12,862 nt of DNA from Spirochaeta sp. (GCA_003454605.1 DMKD01000256.1:14706-27567), one strand, 5' to 3'; positions 1-7,378 are shown, counted from the first letter of the stretch. A program made the numbers and translations. Notes: generated by a model not told the origin, from the sequence alone.

Positions 1-2
1 CA

Positions 3-995
3 GTGGACAGCTCTGCATTATGGAAATTCTTCTTCGAATCCGGGTTTATTTATCCCGAGAAATATAAGCACCTTTCAAACGAAAAAAATCACTTAAAAGA
101 GCTCTACGACCGGCTTTACACAAAGAGCCCCGGAATAGCCAGACATTTCATATATCAGCAGGGCTCTCGAATTCAGGGTCATATGTCGATGCTCCGCTCC
201 TATGAAAACTCATGGCTTCTGCACCATCATGCCGCAGCCTCTATCAACAGTCAGAATGCCGGGCTCCATGTTCTGAATCAAGTAGGCAGCTTTATCAATA
301 ACAGCTACCGCATACGAAGCCTTCGCATGCTTTACCTCATGTGCTACTACAGAGAAGATAATAGATTTCCAAAAAGAGTATTCGGGGATATAGCAATAAA
401 TGCCGATAATAAAGCACAGCTGTCTCTTGATTCATGGTCTTACTTTCATTGTTATCGTGACGCCGAAATCAAAGCTGAGATTCAGAAAGGCTGGACTCTG
501 GATCAAACAACGACTGGTGACTTACGAAACCTGGAAGGCTTTTACCAGCGCCGTTCAGGCGGTCTCATGCTTAAGGCAATGAACCTGTCGGGCGGAGGAG
601 GAACAAATGATAAGATCCTCGGCGAATATGCTAAATCAGGCTTCAACAGGAGTATTCAGCTGTTTTCAATAAACTTCGACGGAGAATGCCGGGGAATAAT
701 TATGGCTGATCAATCAGAAACAGGACTCAACATGTCCAATCTGACAAATTCTATCAAGGTATTTATTATTAACTCTGAAGGGTTAACACGTGATATAATA
801 CACAGCTTTATTCATGAGGTATCGGATCTGTTTAAAGGCGAAAACAGAATACCCGTTCTCATGTATCCGGAAAGCAGCGCAGAAGAACTCGACTTGCCGA
901 AGGAGAAATCCTACACTCTCTGGATACTTAATGCAGAAGCAAGCGACGCCTATTTTAAACATTTAAAAACTCTCTTAAAAAAAATTAATCATTAG
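3..995 (+). CDS. GNAT-like acyltransferase-type protein, 5' end probably outside the window
   Basis: The frame is open from the left edge to a TAG stop. The GTG at base 3 can serve as a nominal start, but only two bases precede it and the first residues (SALWKFFFESGFIYPEK) look like the interior of a domain, so the true start is probably upstream. About 330 residues are visible. The stretch from about residue 10 to 150 (YxRLYTKSPGIARHF, GHMSMLRSYENSWLLHHHAA, then GLHVLNQVGSFI) resembles the acyltransferase-like GNAT region found in large proteins of Desulfobacterota, sometimes joined to PilZ domains; this is recalled similarity. No PilZ domain is visible here. The stop codon overlaps the ribosome binding site of the HD-GYP gene, so the two are co-transcribed and probably coupled. 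Substrate unknown; a role in membrane or signal-lipid acylation is only a guess. Confidence 0.72.
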   Translation: MDSSALWKFFFESGFIYPEKYKHLSNEKNHLKELYDRLYTKSPGIARHFIYQQGSRIQGHMSMLRSYENSWLLHHHAAASINSQNAGLHVLNQVGSFINNSYRIRSLRMLYLMCYYREDNRFPKRVFGDIAINADNKAQLSLDSWSYFHCYRDAEIKAEIQKGWTLDQTTTGDLRNLEGFYQRRSGGLMLKAMNLSGGGGTNDKILGEYAKSGFNRSIQLFSINFDGECRGIIMADQSETGLNMSNLTNSIKVFIINSEGLTRDIIHSFIHEVSDLFKGENRIPVLMYPESSAEELDLPKEKSYTLWILNAEASDAYFKHLKTLLKKINH

Positions 996-1001
996 GAGAG
1001 A

Positions 1002-2954
1002 ATGATGAAGGAACTAAATAATATTGAACGGCCCTACTCCAGCCGTATCATTGATGCATATGTAAAACTCATTACTAAGCAGTACCCCACTGTAGATCTG
1101 AATGATCTATACAGTTATTCAGGAATGGAAGACTACGAGGTTGTCGATCAGGCACACTGGTTTAACCAGGAACAGGTGGATCGATTCTACGAACGGGCCG
1201 TTCAGCTTACCGGAAACAAGAATCTTGCTCGTGAAGCGGGACAGTTTTTTGCCTCTTTCCAGGAAGGAAATCTGCTGAAAAAATATTTGTTAAGCCTCCT
1301 TGGACCCATAGGGGCTTTTGAGAAAGTTGAATACGTTTCCAGAAGCTTCACAAATTACACCGAGTACAAGCTTAAAAAGCTTGCACGTAATTCAGTTGAA
1401 ATCACAGTAGAAACAAGGGGCAATGTAGAGGAAAAACCCTACCAATGTGAGAATAGAATTGGAATGCTTGAGGCCCTCTCAATGCTTTTCAACCCCAAAC
1501 TGCCGAAGATTGAACATTCTTTATGCCGGTTCAAGGGCGGAGACACCTGCCGCTATATCGTCACATGGGAAGATTCACGAGCAGCGAAAGCGCACAGAAT
1601 CGAAAGCTTTGCAATACCTGTAATCGGAATAATGAACATAGCTTCCGGTATAATCTCACCGGAACTCACCCTTAGATGGATACTCCCGGTGTCTGCCTTT
1701 GCTTCTATTCTTTTCTATGCTCTGGTGAAAAGACGCCAGGTTAAAGAGCTGACGACCAAGGTTGATGCTGCTTTGAAAACTACCGATGAGCTCATTCATC
1801 AGATAGCTCTCAATCATAATAATACAAAAATTTCACAAGAGCTCGGTCAGGCTGCGAATGAGAAACTCTCAGTGGATGAGATTCTGCATGAAGCAATAAA
1901 TATTACAGAGAAAAGACTGGAATATGACCGTGGCCTGATCCTTCTTGCCAATGCGGGTAAAACAGCTCTCGAGTTCAGAACTGGTTACGGCTACCATGCC
2001 GGATATCAGGAACTCCTGACGACTACTGCATTTAATTTGAACAATCCACTGTCAAAGGGTGTCTTTGTGGTCTGCTACAAAGAGCGAAGACCCTTTCTGA
2101 TTAACAACATTGAAGATATTAAGAAGGATATGAGCTTGAGAAGCATTGCCTTCACAAAAAGCCTTGGAAGTAAATCATTCATTTGCTGCCCGATAATCTG
2201 CGACAATGAAGCCCTGGGCATCCTCTCGGTAGATAACCTCCATTCCCAGCGTCCGCTGGTTCAAAGCGATATCAGTCAACTTATGGCAATAGCTTCGGTA
2301 ATCGGTGTAGGTATAAAAAAGGTACAGCTGCTGCAGTCCAGGGAAATACAGTTTCAATCGATAATCAAGGTACTCGCCTCAAGCATCGATGCAAGAGATC
2401 CGCTTACTGCAGGTCATTCTGAAAAAGTGGCTGTATACTCAGATGAGATAGCGAGGCGGATGGGGTTTTCTCCAAAACAAAGAGATGTTATCAGAATTGC
2501 ATCTTTGCTGCATGACTACGGAAAGATCGGAGTTCCCGACCATATTCTAAAAAAGAACGGTCGGCTGACAGTAGATGAATTTGAGATAATTAAAACCCAT
2601 GCAGGCAAAACGGCTTCGATACTGAATCAGATTAATTTTGAAGATGATTACTCTGAAATACCTAACATCGCCGGAGCTCACCATGAAAGGCTTGACGGAC
2701 AGGGGTATCCCAGGAATCTGAAAGGTTCGGAAATCCCGCTGGAAGCAAGAATCATAGCCGCAGCTGATTTTTATGATGCGATAACCTCTCAGCGGCATTA
2801 CAGAAATCCAATGCCCTATGACGAAGCAATATCGATACTTAAGGCTGAATCAGGTTCTCACCTGGATCCAAAGGTTGTGAAGGTTTTCTGTGATTATCTT
2901 GCAGACACCCAGATAACTATAGAAAAAAATAAAGCTGTGCTCACATATAAATGA
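1002..2954 (+). CDS. Membrane-linked V4R-like/GAF/HD-GYP sensor, predicted cyclic di-GMP phosphodiesterase
   Basis: A 650-residue multidomain signalling protein. Residues about 40-190 form a V4R-like sensory domain with cysteines at about 149, 175 and 183 (HSLCRFKGGDTCRY). Two hydrophobic stretches at about 203-219 and 222-242 look like a membrane hairpin, followed by a short helical linker, a GAF domain (about 285-440) and an HD-GYP domain (about 450-630). The HD-GYP signature is complete: H472, the HD pair H504-D505 in LLHDYGKIG, H533, HHE at 560-562 and GYP at 568-570 (HHERLDGQGYP). Intact motifs imply an active metal-dependent hydrolase of cyclic di-GMP, as is known for the family. AGGAG at 994-998 overlaps the upstream stop. 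Two tandem ATGs (1002, 1005) are available and the second has the better spacing. The ligand of the V4R-like and GAF domains cannot be read from sequence. Confidence 0.92.
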   Translation: MMKELNNIERPYSSRIIDAYVKLITKQYPTVDLNDLYSYSGMEDYEVVDQAHWFNQEQVDRFYERAVQLTGNKNLAREAGQFFASFQEGNLLKKYLLSLLGPIGAFEKVEYVSRSFTNYTEYKLKKLARNSVEITVETRGNVEEKPYQCENRIGMLEALSMLFNPKLPKIEHSLCRFKGGDTCRYIVTWEDSRAAKAHRIESFAIPVIGIMNIASGIISPELTLRWILPVSAFASILFYALVKRRQVKELTTKVDAALKTTDELIHQIALNHNNTKISQELGQAANEKLSVDEILHEAINITEKRLEYDRGLILLANAGKTALEFRTGYGYHAGYQELLTTTAFNLNNPLSKGVFVVCYKERRPFLINNIEDIKKDMSLRSIAFTKSLGSKSFICCPIICDNEALGILSVDNLHSQRPLVQSDISQLMAIASVIGVGIKKVQLLQSREIQFQSIIKVLASSIDARDPLTAGHSEKVAVYSDEIARRMGFSPKQRDVIRIASLLHDYGKIGVPDHILKKNGRLTVDEFEIIKTHAGKTASILNQINFEDDYSEIPNIAGAHHERLDGQGYPRNLKGSEIPLEARIIAAADFYDAITSQRHYRNPMPYDEAISILKAESGSHLDPKVVKVFCDYLADTQITIEKNKAVLTYK

Positions 2955-2955
2955 T

Positions 2956-3771
2956 TCAGGAAGGAGAAATTCCGCGGCAGATAATCAGGGGAGTATAGGT
3001 GAATGACCGCGGATCTCTGAAAAAATCACGGCAATCCCTATAAAACTCTTCAAACCCGTTTTCGTACTCAGGAAAATCATAGCCGGAAAATTTTCCACCG
3101 ACCGCAACCTTCTGCAGCCAGTTAAATTCTTCATCTTCTTCTACTGCTCCGAAAACAAGATGATGGTATGTAACCTCAACATTGATATCAGCAAATCCAA
3201 GATCATATAGATGTGTGTATAGTTTCCGTCCTGCATAGGGGTCGAAATCATGGTGTTTTTCAAGAGCGGAAATACTCGATTCGAGTGCTTTTTCAAGCCT
3301 TCGGGAAATACCATAATGACTGAGATTATTGTGATCAAGATCAGCCAGACAGATAATACCGCCTGGATTCAGAAGTGACTTCAGCTTTTTTACAATATCA
3401 AATTGCGCCTCAAGATGATATTCAAGAAAAAATCTAACCCAGATAAAATCAAATCTTCCAAGATCATCTAGGGAATCATAGATATCCTTCTCGAAAAAAG
3501 TGATCCCCTCAGCCTCATAATTCTCCTTTGCAAACCCTATTCTTTCTGTAGAATAGTCTAATCCGACTGCATCAGCATCGAAACCGATAATTTGTTTGAG
3601 AAAAGAGGTGGTCTTGCCGCTACCACAGCCGACATCCAGAGTCCGCATTCCCGGCTTCAAACCTGCCCAGACGACCTGCTTTTTCAATGCTTCCGGACTT
3701 GTTTTCTTTTCCAGCCGTTTTATCTCATCACCGCTTTCCATGATATATGATGCTTTAATAATTTTATTCAT
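2956..3771 (-). CDS. Class I SAM-dependent methyltransferase
   Basis: A 271-residue protein with a Rossmann-fold methyltransferase core. Motif I is LDVGCGSGKTT at about residues 45-55, the acidic residue after strand 2 lies in VGLDYS, motif II in FDFIWVRFFLEY, and a post-motif in LLNPGGIICLADLD. The frame stays open to 3864, but the longer N-terminus lies inside the radical SAM gene and reads like out-of-phase translation. I chose ATG at 3771 because GGGTGATGAG lies just before it; ATG at 3777 is an alternative. Either start overlaps the 3' end of the radical SAM gene by 8-14 bases, a strong sign of translational coupling. The substrate is unknown. The C-terminal third (about 170-271) is probably a substrate-binding region. 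Its stop lies 1 base from that of the HD-GYP gene on the other strand. Confidence 0.88.
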   Translation of the reverse strand: MNKIIKASYIMESGDEIKRLEKKTSPEALKKQVVWAGLKPGMRTLDVGCGSGKTTSFLKQIIGFDADAVGLDYSTERIGFAKENYEAEGITFFEKDIYDSLDDLGRFDFIWVRFFLEYHLEAQFDIVKKLKSLLNPGGIICLADLDHNNLSHYGISRRLEKALESSISALEKHHDFDPYAGRKLYTHLYDLGFADINVEVTYHHLVFGAVEEDEEFNWLQKVAVGGKFSGYDFPEYENGFEEFYRDCRDFFRDPRSFTYTPLIICRGISPS

Positions 3772-5128
3772 TCTCATCACCCAAGCTATGTGGAAATCTA
3801 TCATAATAATATGATTTTTTCCAGCTCCTGCGCATTGCTCTATTGAACAGTAATATGCCGGCAATCTTAAGCGGATTACGGATTGCCAGAGTCGATTTAA
3901 GCATCCTTCTGAATAGCCCTAATCCTGTATAGATCTTTTTCTTCAAATAATTATCGCCACGGTAAATCATTTCTTCCTCAATTCCTTCAGCCTGATGAAC
4001 AACCCTGGAGAGCCGGTACTTCTCCCAGTCTTCAGGAAACGAATTATGAATAAGCCTGTCTTCTTTCTTCAATTTATCGAAAAGTTGAGTCCCGGGAAGG
4101 GGTGTAAGAATCGAAATTTGACATATATCTATACCGGAATTGAGTAGAAAACCGGCAAACCTTCTGTAAAAAGCCGGTGATTCAAAATCACTTCCGATGA
4201 TAAATCCTCCCATAACACCTATTCCGAATCTATGAAATGATTTTACAACACTGCTGTAATGTTCGATGCCAATCTTGATATTTACGCCCTTATGCATTTC
4301 CAGCAGCCCAGCCTGATCTATGGTCTCAAATCCGACAAAGGCGACATAACACCCTGCCTTTGCCGCCAGACTCAACAGTTCTTCATCGTCAGTTATATTG
4401 ATTGAAGTCTGCATCCACCAGCGCTTTTTCATGCCGCGGTCAATCATCCCCTGGAAGATCTTTTTTGCCCTTGCCCTGCTCTTTGCAGTGCTGCCGACGA
4501 GATTATCATCTACAAAGGCGATATATTTTCCTGGAAGCTGTTCGAGTTCATCCAACACATCTTCAGCAGTCCTCTGTCTGAAGCCCTTCCCCAGATATCT
4601 CGTCACTGAGCAGAAGGTACAGTCGAACGGACAGCCTCGTGAAGTCTGGACCGACTGCCATAGATAACGTGAATCCAGAAGCTCTCGCCTTGGCCCAGGA
4701 GGATTATCTTCAAGATCTATTCGCTCACCCTGGTAGAAATGCTTGAGACGCCCTGCAGAGAAATCATCCAGAAGCTCAGGCCATACGGACTCACACTCAC
4801 CGGATACGACGACATCTGCATACTTTAGAACCTCATCTTCAACCATCGAAGCATGTATTCCCCCAAGCACGACAGGGATACCTTCATCCTTATATATCCC
4901 GGCTATCTCGTAGGCTCTGTTTATACTTGATGTAAACGCTGTTATACCAACCAGATCTGCCGATTCAAATTTGAAGGGTTCAAAATTTTCATCTATAATT
5001 TTTACATCCCATCCATCAGGAGTAACTCCTGCCAGATATGCAAGTCCCAGGGGAGGAAACCTTGTGAACCGGCTCAGGAGATATCCACTTTTTTTGCGAA
5101 CGGGATTTATCAGAAGAAGTCTTTTCAA
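3764..5128 (-). CDS. B12-binding-domain radical SAM protein
   Basis: A 454-residue enzyme with two modules. Residues about 1-135 form a cobalamin-binding-type Rossmann fold (LLLINPV, FPPLGLAYLAG, ADLVGITAFT, VVLGGIHASM, VVSGECESVWPEL). Residues about 155-360 form the radical SAM barrel, with the 4Fe-4S cysteines C166, C170 and C173 in the CxxxCxxC loop (TSRGCPFDCTFC). The C-terminal tail is of the type seen in this large family of methyltransferases and rearrangement enzymes. There is no in-frame ATG near the start: translation begins at a TTG at 5128, supported by AAAAGGA 8 bases upstream. An extended -10 promoter lies about 25 bases further up. It is followed by the overlapping methyltransferase gene, so both probably act on the same product, which I cannot name. 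Members of the family methylate lipids, antibiotics and cofactors at unreactive carbons. Confidence 0.9.
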   Translation of the reverse strand: MKRLLLINPVRKKSGYLLSRFTRFPPLGLAYLAGVTPDGWDVKIIDENFEPFKFESADLVGITAFTSSINRAYEIAGIYKDEGIPVVLGGIHASMVEDEVLKYADVVVSGECESVWPELLDDFSAGRLKHFYQGERIDLEDNPPGPRRELLDSRYLWQSVQTSRGCPFDCTFCSVTRYLGKGFRQRTAEDVLDELEQLPGKYIAFVDDNLVGSTAKSRARAKKIFQGMIDRGMKKRWWMQTSINITDDEELLSLAAKAGCYVAFVGFETIDQAGLLEMHKGVNIKIGIEHYSSVVKSFHRFGIGVMGGFIIGSDFESPAFYRRFAGFLLNSGIDICQISILTPLPGTQLFDKLKKEDRLIHNSFPEDWEKYRLSRVVHQAEGIEEEMIYRGDNYLKKKIYTGLGLFRRMLKSTLAIRNPLKIAGILLFNRAMRRSWKKSYYYDRFPHSLGDENE

Positions 5129-5151
5129 TGCTGTAGTCCTTTTAACGCCGA

Positions 5152-5160
5152 ATTATAACA
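5152..5160 (-). promoter_or_regulatory. Extended -10 promoter of the radical SAM operon
   Basis: The minus strand reads TGTTATAAT, a perfect -10 hexamer with the TG extension. The predicted transcript starts near 5145, giving a leader of roughly 17 nt that includes the AAAAGGA ribosome binding site. There is no convincing -35 box at 16-18 bases, as is usual for extended -10 promoters. Confidence 0.6.
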
Positions 5161-5187
5161 TATATTTAAAATGCAAGCTTGTATTTT

Positions 5188-5221
5188 GTTAAAAATAATG
5201 ACCTAAAAATAATGACAGGTC
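5188..5221 (-). terminator. Possible weak terminator after cobT
   Basis: On the minus strand, GACCT (5221-5217) can pair with AGGTC (5204-5200) across a 12-base loop, followed by ATTATTTTTAAC. The stem is only 5 bp and the T-run is interrupted, so termination would be leaky and some cobT transcripts may run into the radical SAM operon. Confidence 0.35.
5190..5216. repeat. Tandem 13-bp direct repeat, AT-rich
   Basis: TAAAAATAATGAC occurs at 5190-5202 and again, identically, at 5204-5216, a 14-bp period. It lies between the end of cobT and the promoter of the radical SAM operon, 30 to 64 bases upstream of the -10 element. It could be a pair of regulator half-sites or a chance duplication in AT-rich DNA. 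Confidence 0.75.
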
Positions 5222-5233
5222 GGTGCTTGAATC

Positions 5234-6283
5234 CTAGACTTTTCCGGATACCCCGGCATCTTCAAATGATGCCATCTCCCTCATAAATGCACACGCGCTG
5301 TCTATTGTATGCATTGCAATTGCAGCACCGGTGCCCTCTCCGAGCCGCATACTGTAATCGATAATAGGTTTCAGGTTTAGAAGCTCCAGAGCAGCTTTCT
5401 GCCCGTTTTCAACTGATTTATGCCCGGAAAACGCATAGTCCATGACAGCTGGATTCAGCTTCCAGGCAATTACCGCTGCCGCCGTTGAGATAATGCCGTC
5501 AAAGACTACAGCTACCCTCTTTTCTGCCGCAGCCAGAGCCGCCCCGGCCATCCCGGCCAGCTCATACCCTCCAACCTTAAGCAGCAGATCCATTCCGTCG
5601 GTGCCGTCAGGGTTATGATATTCGAGAGCTTTGCTGATAACCTCGATTTTATGCTCAAGCCCCTTATCATCGACCCCGGTTCCGCGTCCGGTAAGTTCAG
5701 AAACCGACTGCCCTGATACTGCTGCGATTACAGCGGTCGCAGATGATGTATTTCCTATTCCCATCTCACCGAGGCCGATAATCTGAACATTGTACCTGTC
5801 ATACATGATATTGAAAGCCTCAACGCCAGCCAGCAGAGCCTGTTCAGCCTCGTCTAAAGTCATTGCCGGTTCAACGGCAAAATTCCGTGTGCTCCTGCGG
5901 ACCTTTCTGTCTATAAGTTTTTCATGAGGAGCGAAATCACCGTTTACCCCGACATCAACGACAACCATCTCGATTCTCCCCGTTTTGCAGAGCGCATTTA
6001 TGGCGGCTCCGCCCGCCAAAAAGTTTGAAACCATCTGCTTGGTCACATCAGCCGGGTATGCTGAAACGCCCTCCTCGGTTATTCCGTGATCGGCTGCAAA
6101 AACAATCATCCCCTTCCTGTCTACCGACGGATTGAGGCTGTCCTGAATCAGACTCATTTTCAATGCCAGATCTTCGAGTAATCCTAGCGAACCAAGGGGC
6201 TTTGTTTTAAGGTCGATTTTATGCTGAATGCCGGCCTGCCCTGATTTATCAGTCGGTTTGATACTGTTAATTATTTCTTTCAT
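5234..6283 (-). CDS. cobT: Nicotinate-nucleotide--dimethylbenzimidazole phosphoribosyltransferase
   Basis: CobT transfers the phosphoribosyl group of nicotinate mononucleotide to a lower-ligand base such as 5,6-dimethylbenzimidazole, giving the alpha-ribotide needed to finish the nucleotide loop of cobalamin. The 349-residue protein matches the usual length. Visible family motifs are KPLGSLGLLEDLA near the N-terminus, FAADHGITEEGVSAYP, the glycine-rich GLGEMGIGNTSSATA (about 170-183), GRGTGVDD, and RLGEGTGAAIA, whose glutamate E316 aligns with the catalytic base of the Salmonella enzyme. The frame is open to 6370, but I chose ATG at 6283 because a perfect AAAAAGGAG site precedes it by 6 bases and the longer form would start inside the leader terminator. 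The gene has a cobalamin riboswitch leader. No other base-activating or nucleotide-loop gene is adjacent, apart from the adenosyltransferase downstream of metH. Confidence 0.97.
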   Translation of the reverse strand: MKEIINSIKPTDKSGQAGIQHKIDLKTKPLGSLGLLEDLALKMSLIQDSLNPSVDRKGMIVFAADHGITEEGVSAYPADVTKQMVSNFLAGGAAINALCKTGRIEMVVVDVGVNGDFAPHEKLIDRKVRRSTRNFAVEPAMTLDEAEQALLAGVEAFNIMYDRYNVQIIGLGEMGIGNTSSATAVIAAVSGQSVSELTGRGTGVDDKGLEHKIEVISKALEYHNPDGTDGMDLLLKVGGYELAGMAGAALAAAEKRVAVVFDGIISTAAAVIAWKLNPAVMDYAFSGHKSVENGQKAALELLNLKPIIDYSMRLGEGTGAAIAMHTIDSACAFMREMASFEDAGVSGKV

Positions 6284-6353
6284 GTTGACTCCTTTTTCAC
6301 GGAAGCAGATAGTATCGGGGAGGCCGTAATCAATATAAAAATTGATCAGGCAT

Positions 6354-6409
6354 AAAAAAATCCTCCGCAATAATCCGAAAGTAAATTTCGAATTTCACAG
6401 AGGATTTTT
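6354..6409 (-). terminator. Intrinsic terminator in the cobT leader (riboswitch expression platform)
   Basis: On the minus strand, AAAAATCCTC (6409-6400) pairs with GAGGATTTTT (6365-6356) in a 10-bp stem, and the last T's continue to 6354 as the U-tract. The 34-base apical region contains a second small hairpin, CGAAA-TTTAC-TTTCG. It sits between the riboswitch and the cobT start, where an attenuator is expected: with B12 bound the terminator should form and cobT should be off. Confidence 0.85.
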
Positions 6410-6429
6410 CCATCGTCCCGGGTATAGAA

Positions 6430-6600
6430 TTCTGCAAGGCAGGTCTCCTGGCTTAGGATTCAACGTATATAAACACCTTCCCATAATCTTAAAAAACTAC
6501 AGTGGATTAAGTTTAAATACTCGTCCAGTACAGTGGCGGGACCGCGCCGTTTTTCGGCTTCCCTATTCTCCCCGACCGTCATCGGGGCACCTTACTTCCG
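6430..6600 (-). ncRNA. Cobalamin (adenosylcobalamin-type) riboswitch upstream of cobT
   Basis: Reading the minus strand from 6600 down, the conserved blocks come in the right order: GGTGCC (6591-6586), AATAGGGAAGCCG (about 6565-6553), CGCGGTCCCGCCACTGTA (about 6546-6529), GATTATGGGAAGGTG (about 6488-6474) and the 3' signature AGCCAGGAGACCTGCC (6453-6438). Together they match the B12 box and core of the Rfam cobalamin family by eye. The aptamer lies 20-30 nt from the predicted transcript start and ends about 30 nt before the terminator stem. The ligand class (adenosyl- versus aquo- or methylcobalamin) cannot be settled by eye, although the long peripheral region between 6530 and 6490 favours the classical large type. 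Confidence 0.95.
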
Positions 6601-6625
6601 TTATTATTTCAAATAGCTTTCCTTA

Positions 6626-6654
6626 TATTTATCATCTGAATAGCTGCAAGTCAA
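6626..6654 (-). promoter_or_regulatory. Sigma70-type promoter of the cobT riboswitch transcript
   Basis: On the minus strand TTGACT (6654-6649) is separated by exactly 17 bases from TAAATA (6631-6626). The transcript should start near 6619, just before the riboswitch, giving a leader of about 335 nt before the cobT ATG. This promoter, the riboswitch and the terminator account for the gene-free stretch 6284-6686. Confidence 0.7.
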
Positions 6655-6686
6655 GAGTAAGCCATGCATTCCATAAACATCAGTCT

Positions 6687-7370
6687 CTATTTTACCCGCC
6701 AGTAGTAGAGCCGGTTTCTCATCCCGCTTTCTCTCATCCAGATTTCGTCTTCTTCGTTTACAATTTGAATAATATTCTGCACAAAAAGTTTGAAAAACAG
6801 GAATCTGATTTTGTCATATTCCTTTTTAATCTCTTCGGATACTGTTTCATTGAAACTCTCTGATTCCGGTTCAAAGGATGACTCATTCACAATTTTTTCT
6901 TCTCCGCAGGGGAAGATAAACTTAGCGACCGCCGTTGTTTCATCAACCAGGTAGCTCTCTCCATTCTCTACATACCGGTAGGCTTCATGCAGAGAACTCA
7001 ACTCCTTCGCACGATATCTGCCGCTGACATGGTTAATAGAATATCCTCCAAAATTCGTTGATACCCAGTCACAGATGCCCTCCAGATAGTCAGAACTCCC
7101 TGATTCATCCCTCGCAAAATACTGTTCCAGAATTCGAGTATCAATTGATTTCAATCTTTTCATGACAGAATCTTTATAAAAGAGAGCGTCCAGTGAATTT
7201 CGCAGAGAGTTTTCGTTTGTCAAAGGCATAAAAAACTCAAAAATTATCAAATTATCATTACAGAAAATTGAATAGTCGGTGGCGGTACGGCTGTTTTTCA
7301 TATCTGTCAGTCTACAGCAATTACATTTTCCTGAACAGAGGAGCTGCCGAAGCTGCTGTTTGATGTTCAT
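6687..7370 (-). CDS. Hypothetical protein, family not recognised
   Basis: A 227-residue frame whose composition looks protein-coding but which I do not recognise. The first 20 residues carry a cysteine cluster (C12, C16, C18, C19 in LLCSGKCNCCR) that could bind metal. The C-terminal part (about 150-227) is acidic then amphipathic (EEIKKEYDKIRFLFFKLFVQ) and ends in an aromatic/basic tail (RLYYWRVK). No signal peptide or convincing membrane helix is seen. The start is uncertain. There is no ribosome binding site before ATG 7370, and the best -10-like element (TATTAT, 7379-7374) lies only 3 bases before it, so a later start (7301 or 7229) is possible, which would remove the cysteines. The stop lies 33 bases upstream of the -35 box of the cobT promoter, with no terminator between. 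Confidence 0.65.
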   Translation of the reverse strand: MNIKQQLRQLLCSGKCNCCRLTDMKNSRTATDYSIFCNDNLIIFEFFMPLTNENSLRNSLDALFYKDSVMKRLKSIDTRILEQYFARDESGSSDYLEGICDWVSTNFGGYSINHVSGRYRAKELSSLHEAYRYVENGESYLVDETTAVAKFIFPCGEEKIVNESSFEPESESFNETVSEEIKKEYDKIRFLFFKLFVQNIIQIVNEEDEIWMRESGMRNRLYYWRVK

Positions 7371-7378
7371 GTTATAAT
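7370..7378 (+). promoter_or_regulatory. Extended -10 promoter for the small ORF at 7397
   Basis: TGTTATAAT, a perfect -10 with TG extension, overlaps the last base of the divergent gene's start codon. Transcription would begin near 7385, directly before the AGGTGG ribosome binding site at 7387-7392. No good -35 hexamer is present. Confidence 0.45.

Noticed and set aside
3772..3864. Longer N-terminus of the methyltransferase
   Set aside because: It lies wholly in the radical SAM coding sequence in another frame and has no methyltransferase character; ATG 3771 has a better upstream site.
6284..6370. Longer cobT with start at 6370
   Set aside because: That ATG lies inside the leader terminator hairpin; ATG 6283 has a perfect ribosome binding site and matches family length.
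6342..6863. Plus-strand open frame of 173 codons across the cobT leader
   Set aside because: It runs antisense through the riboswitch, terminator and promoter and into the end of the orphan gene, has no ribosome binding site, and its peptide looks random.
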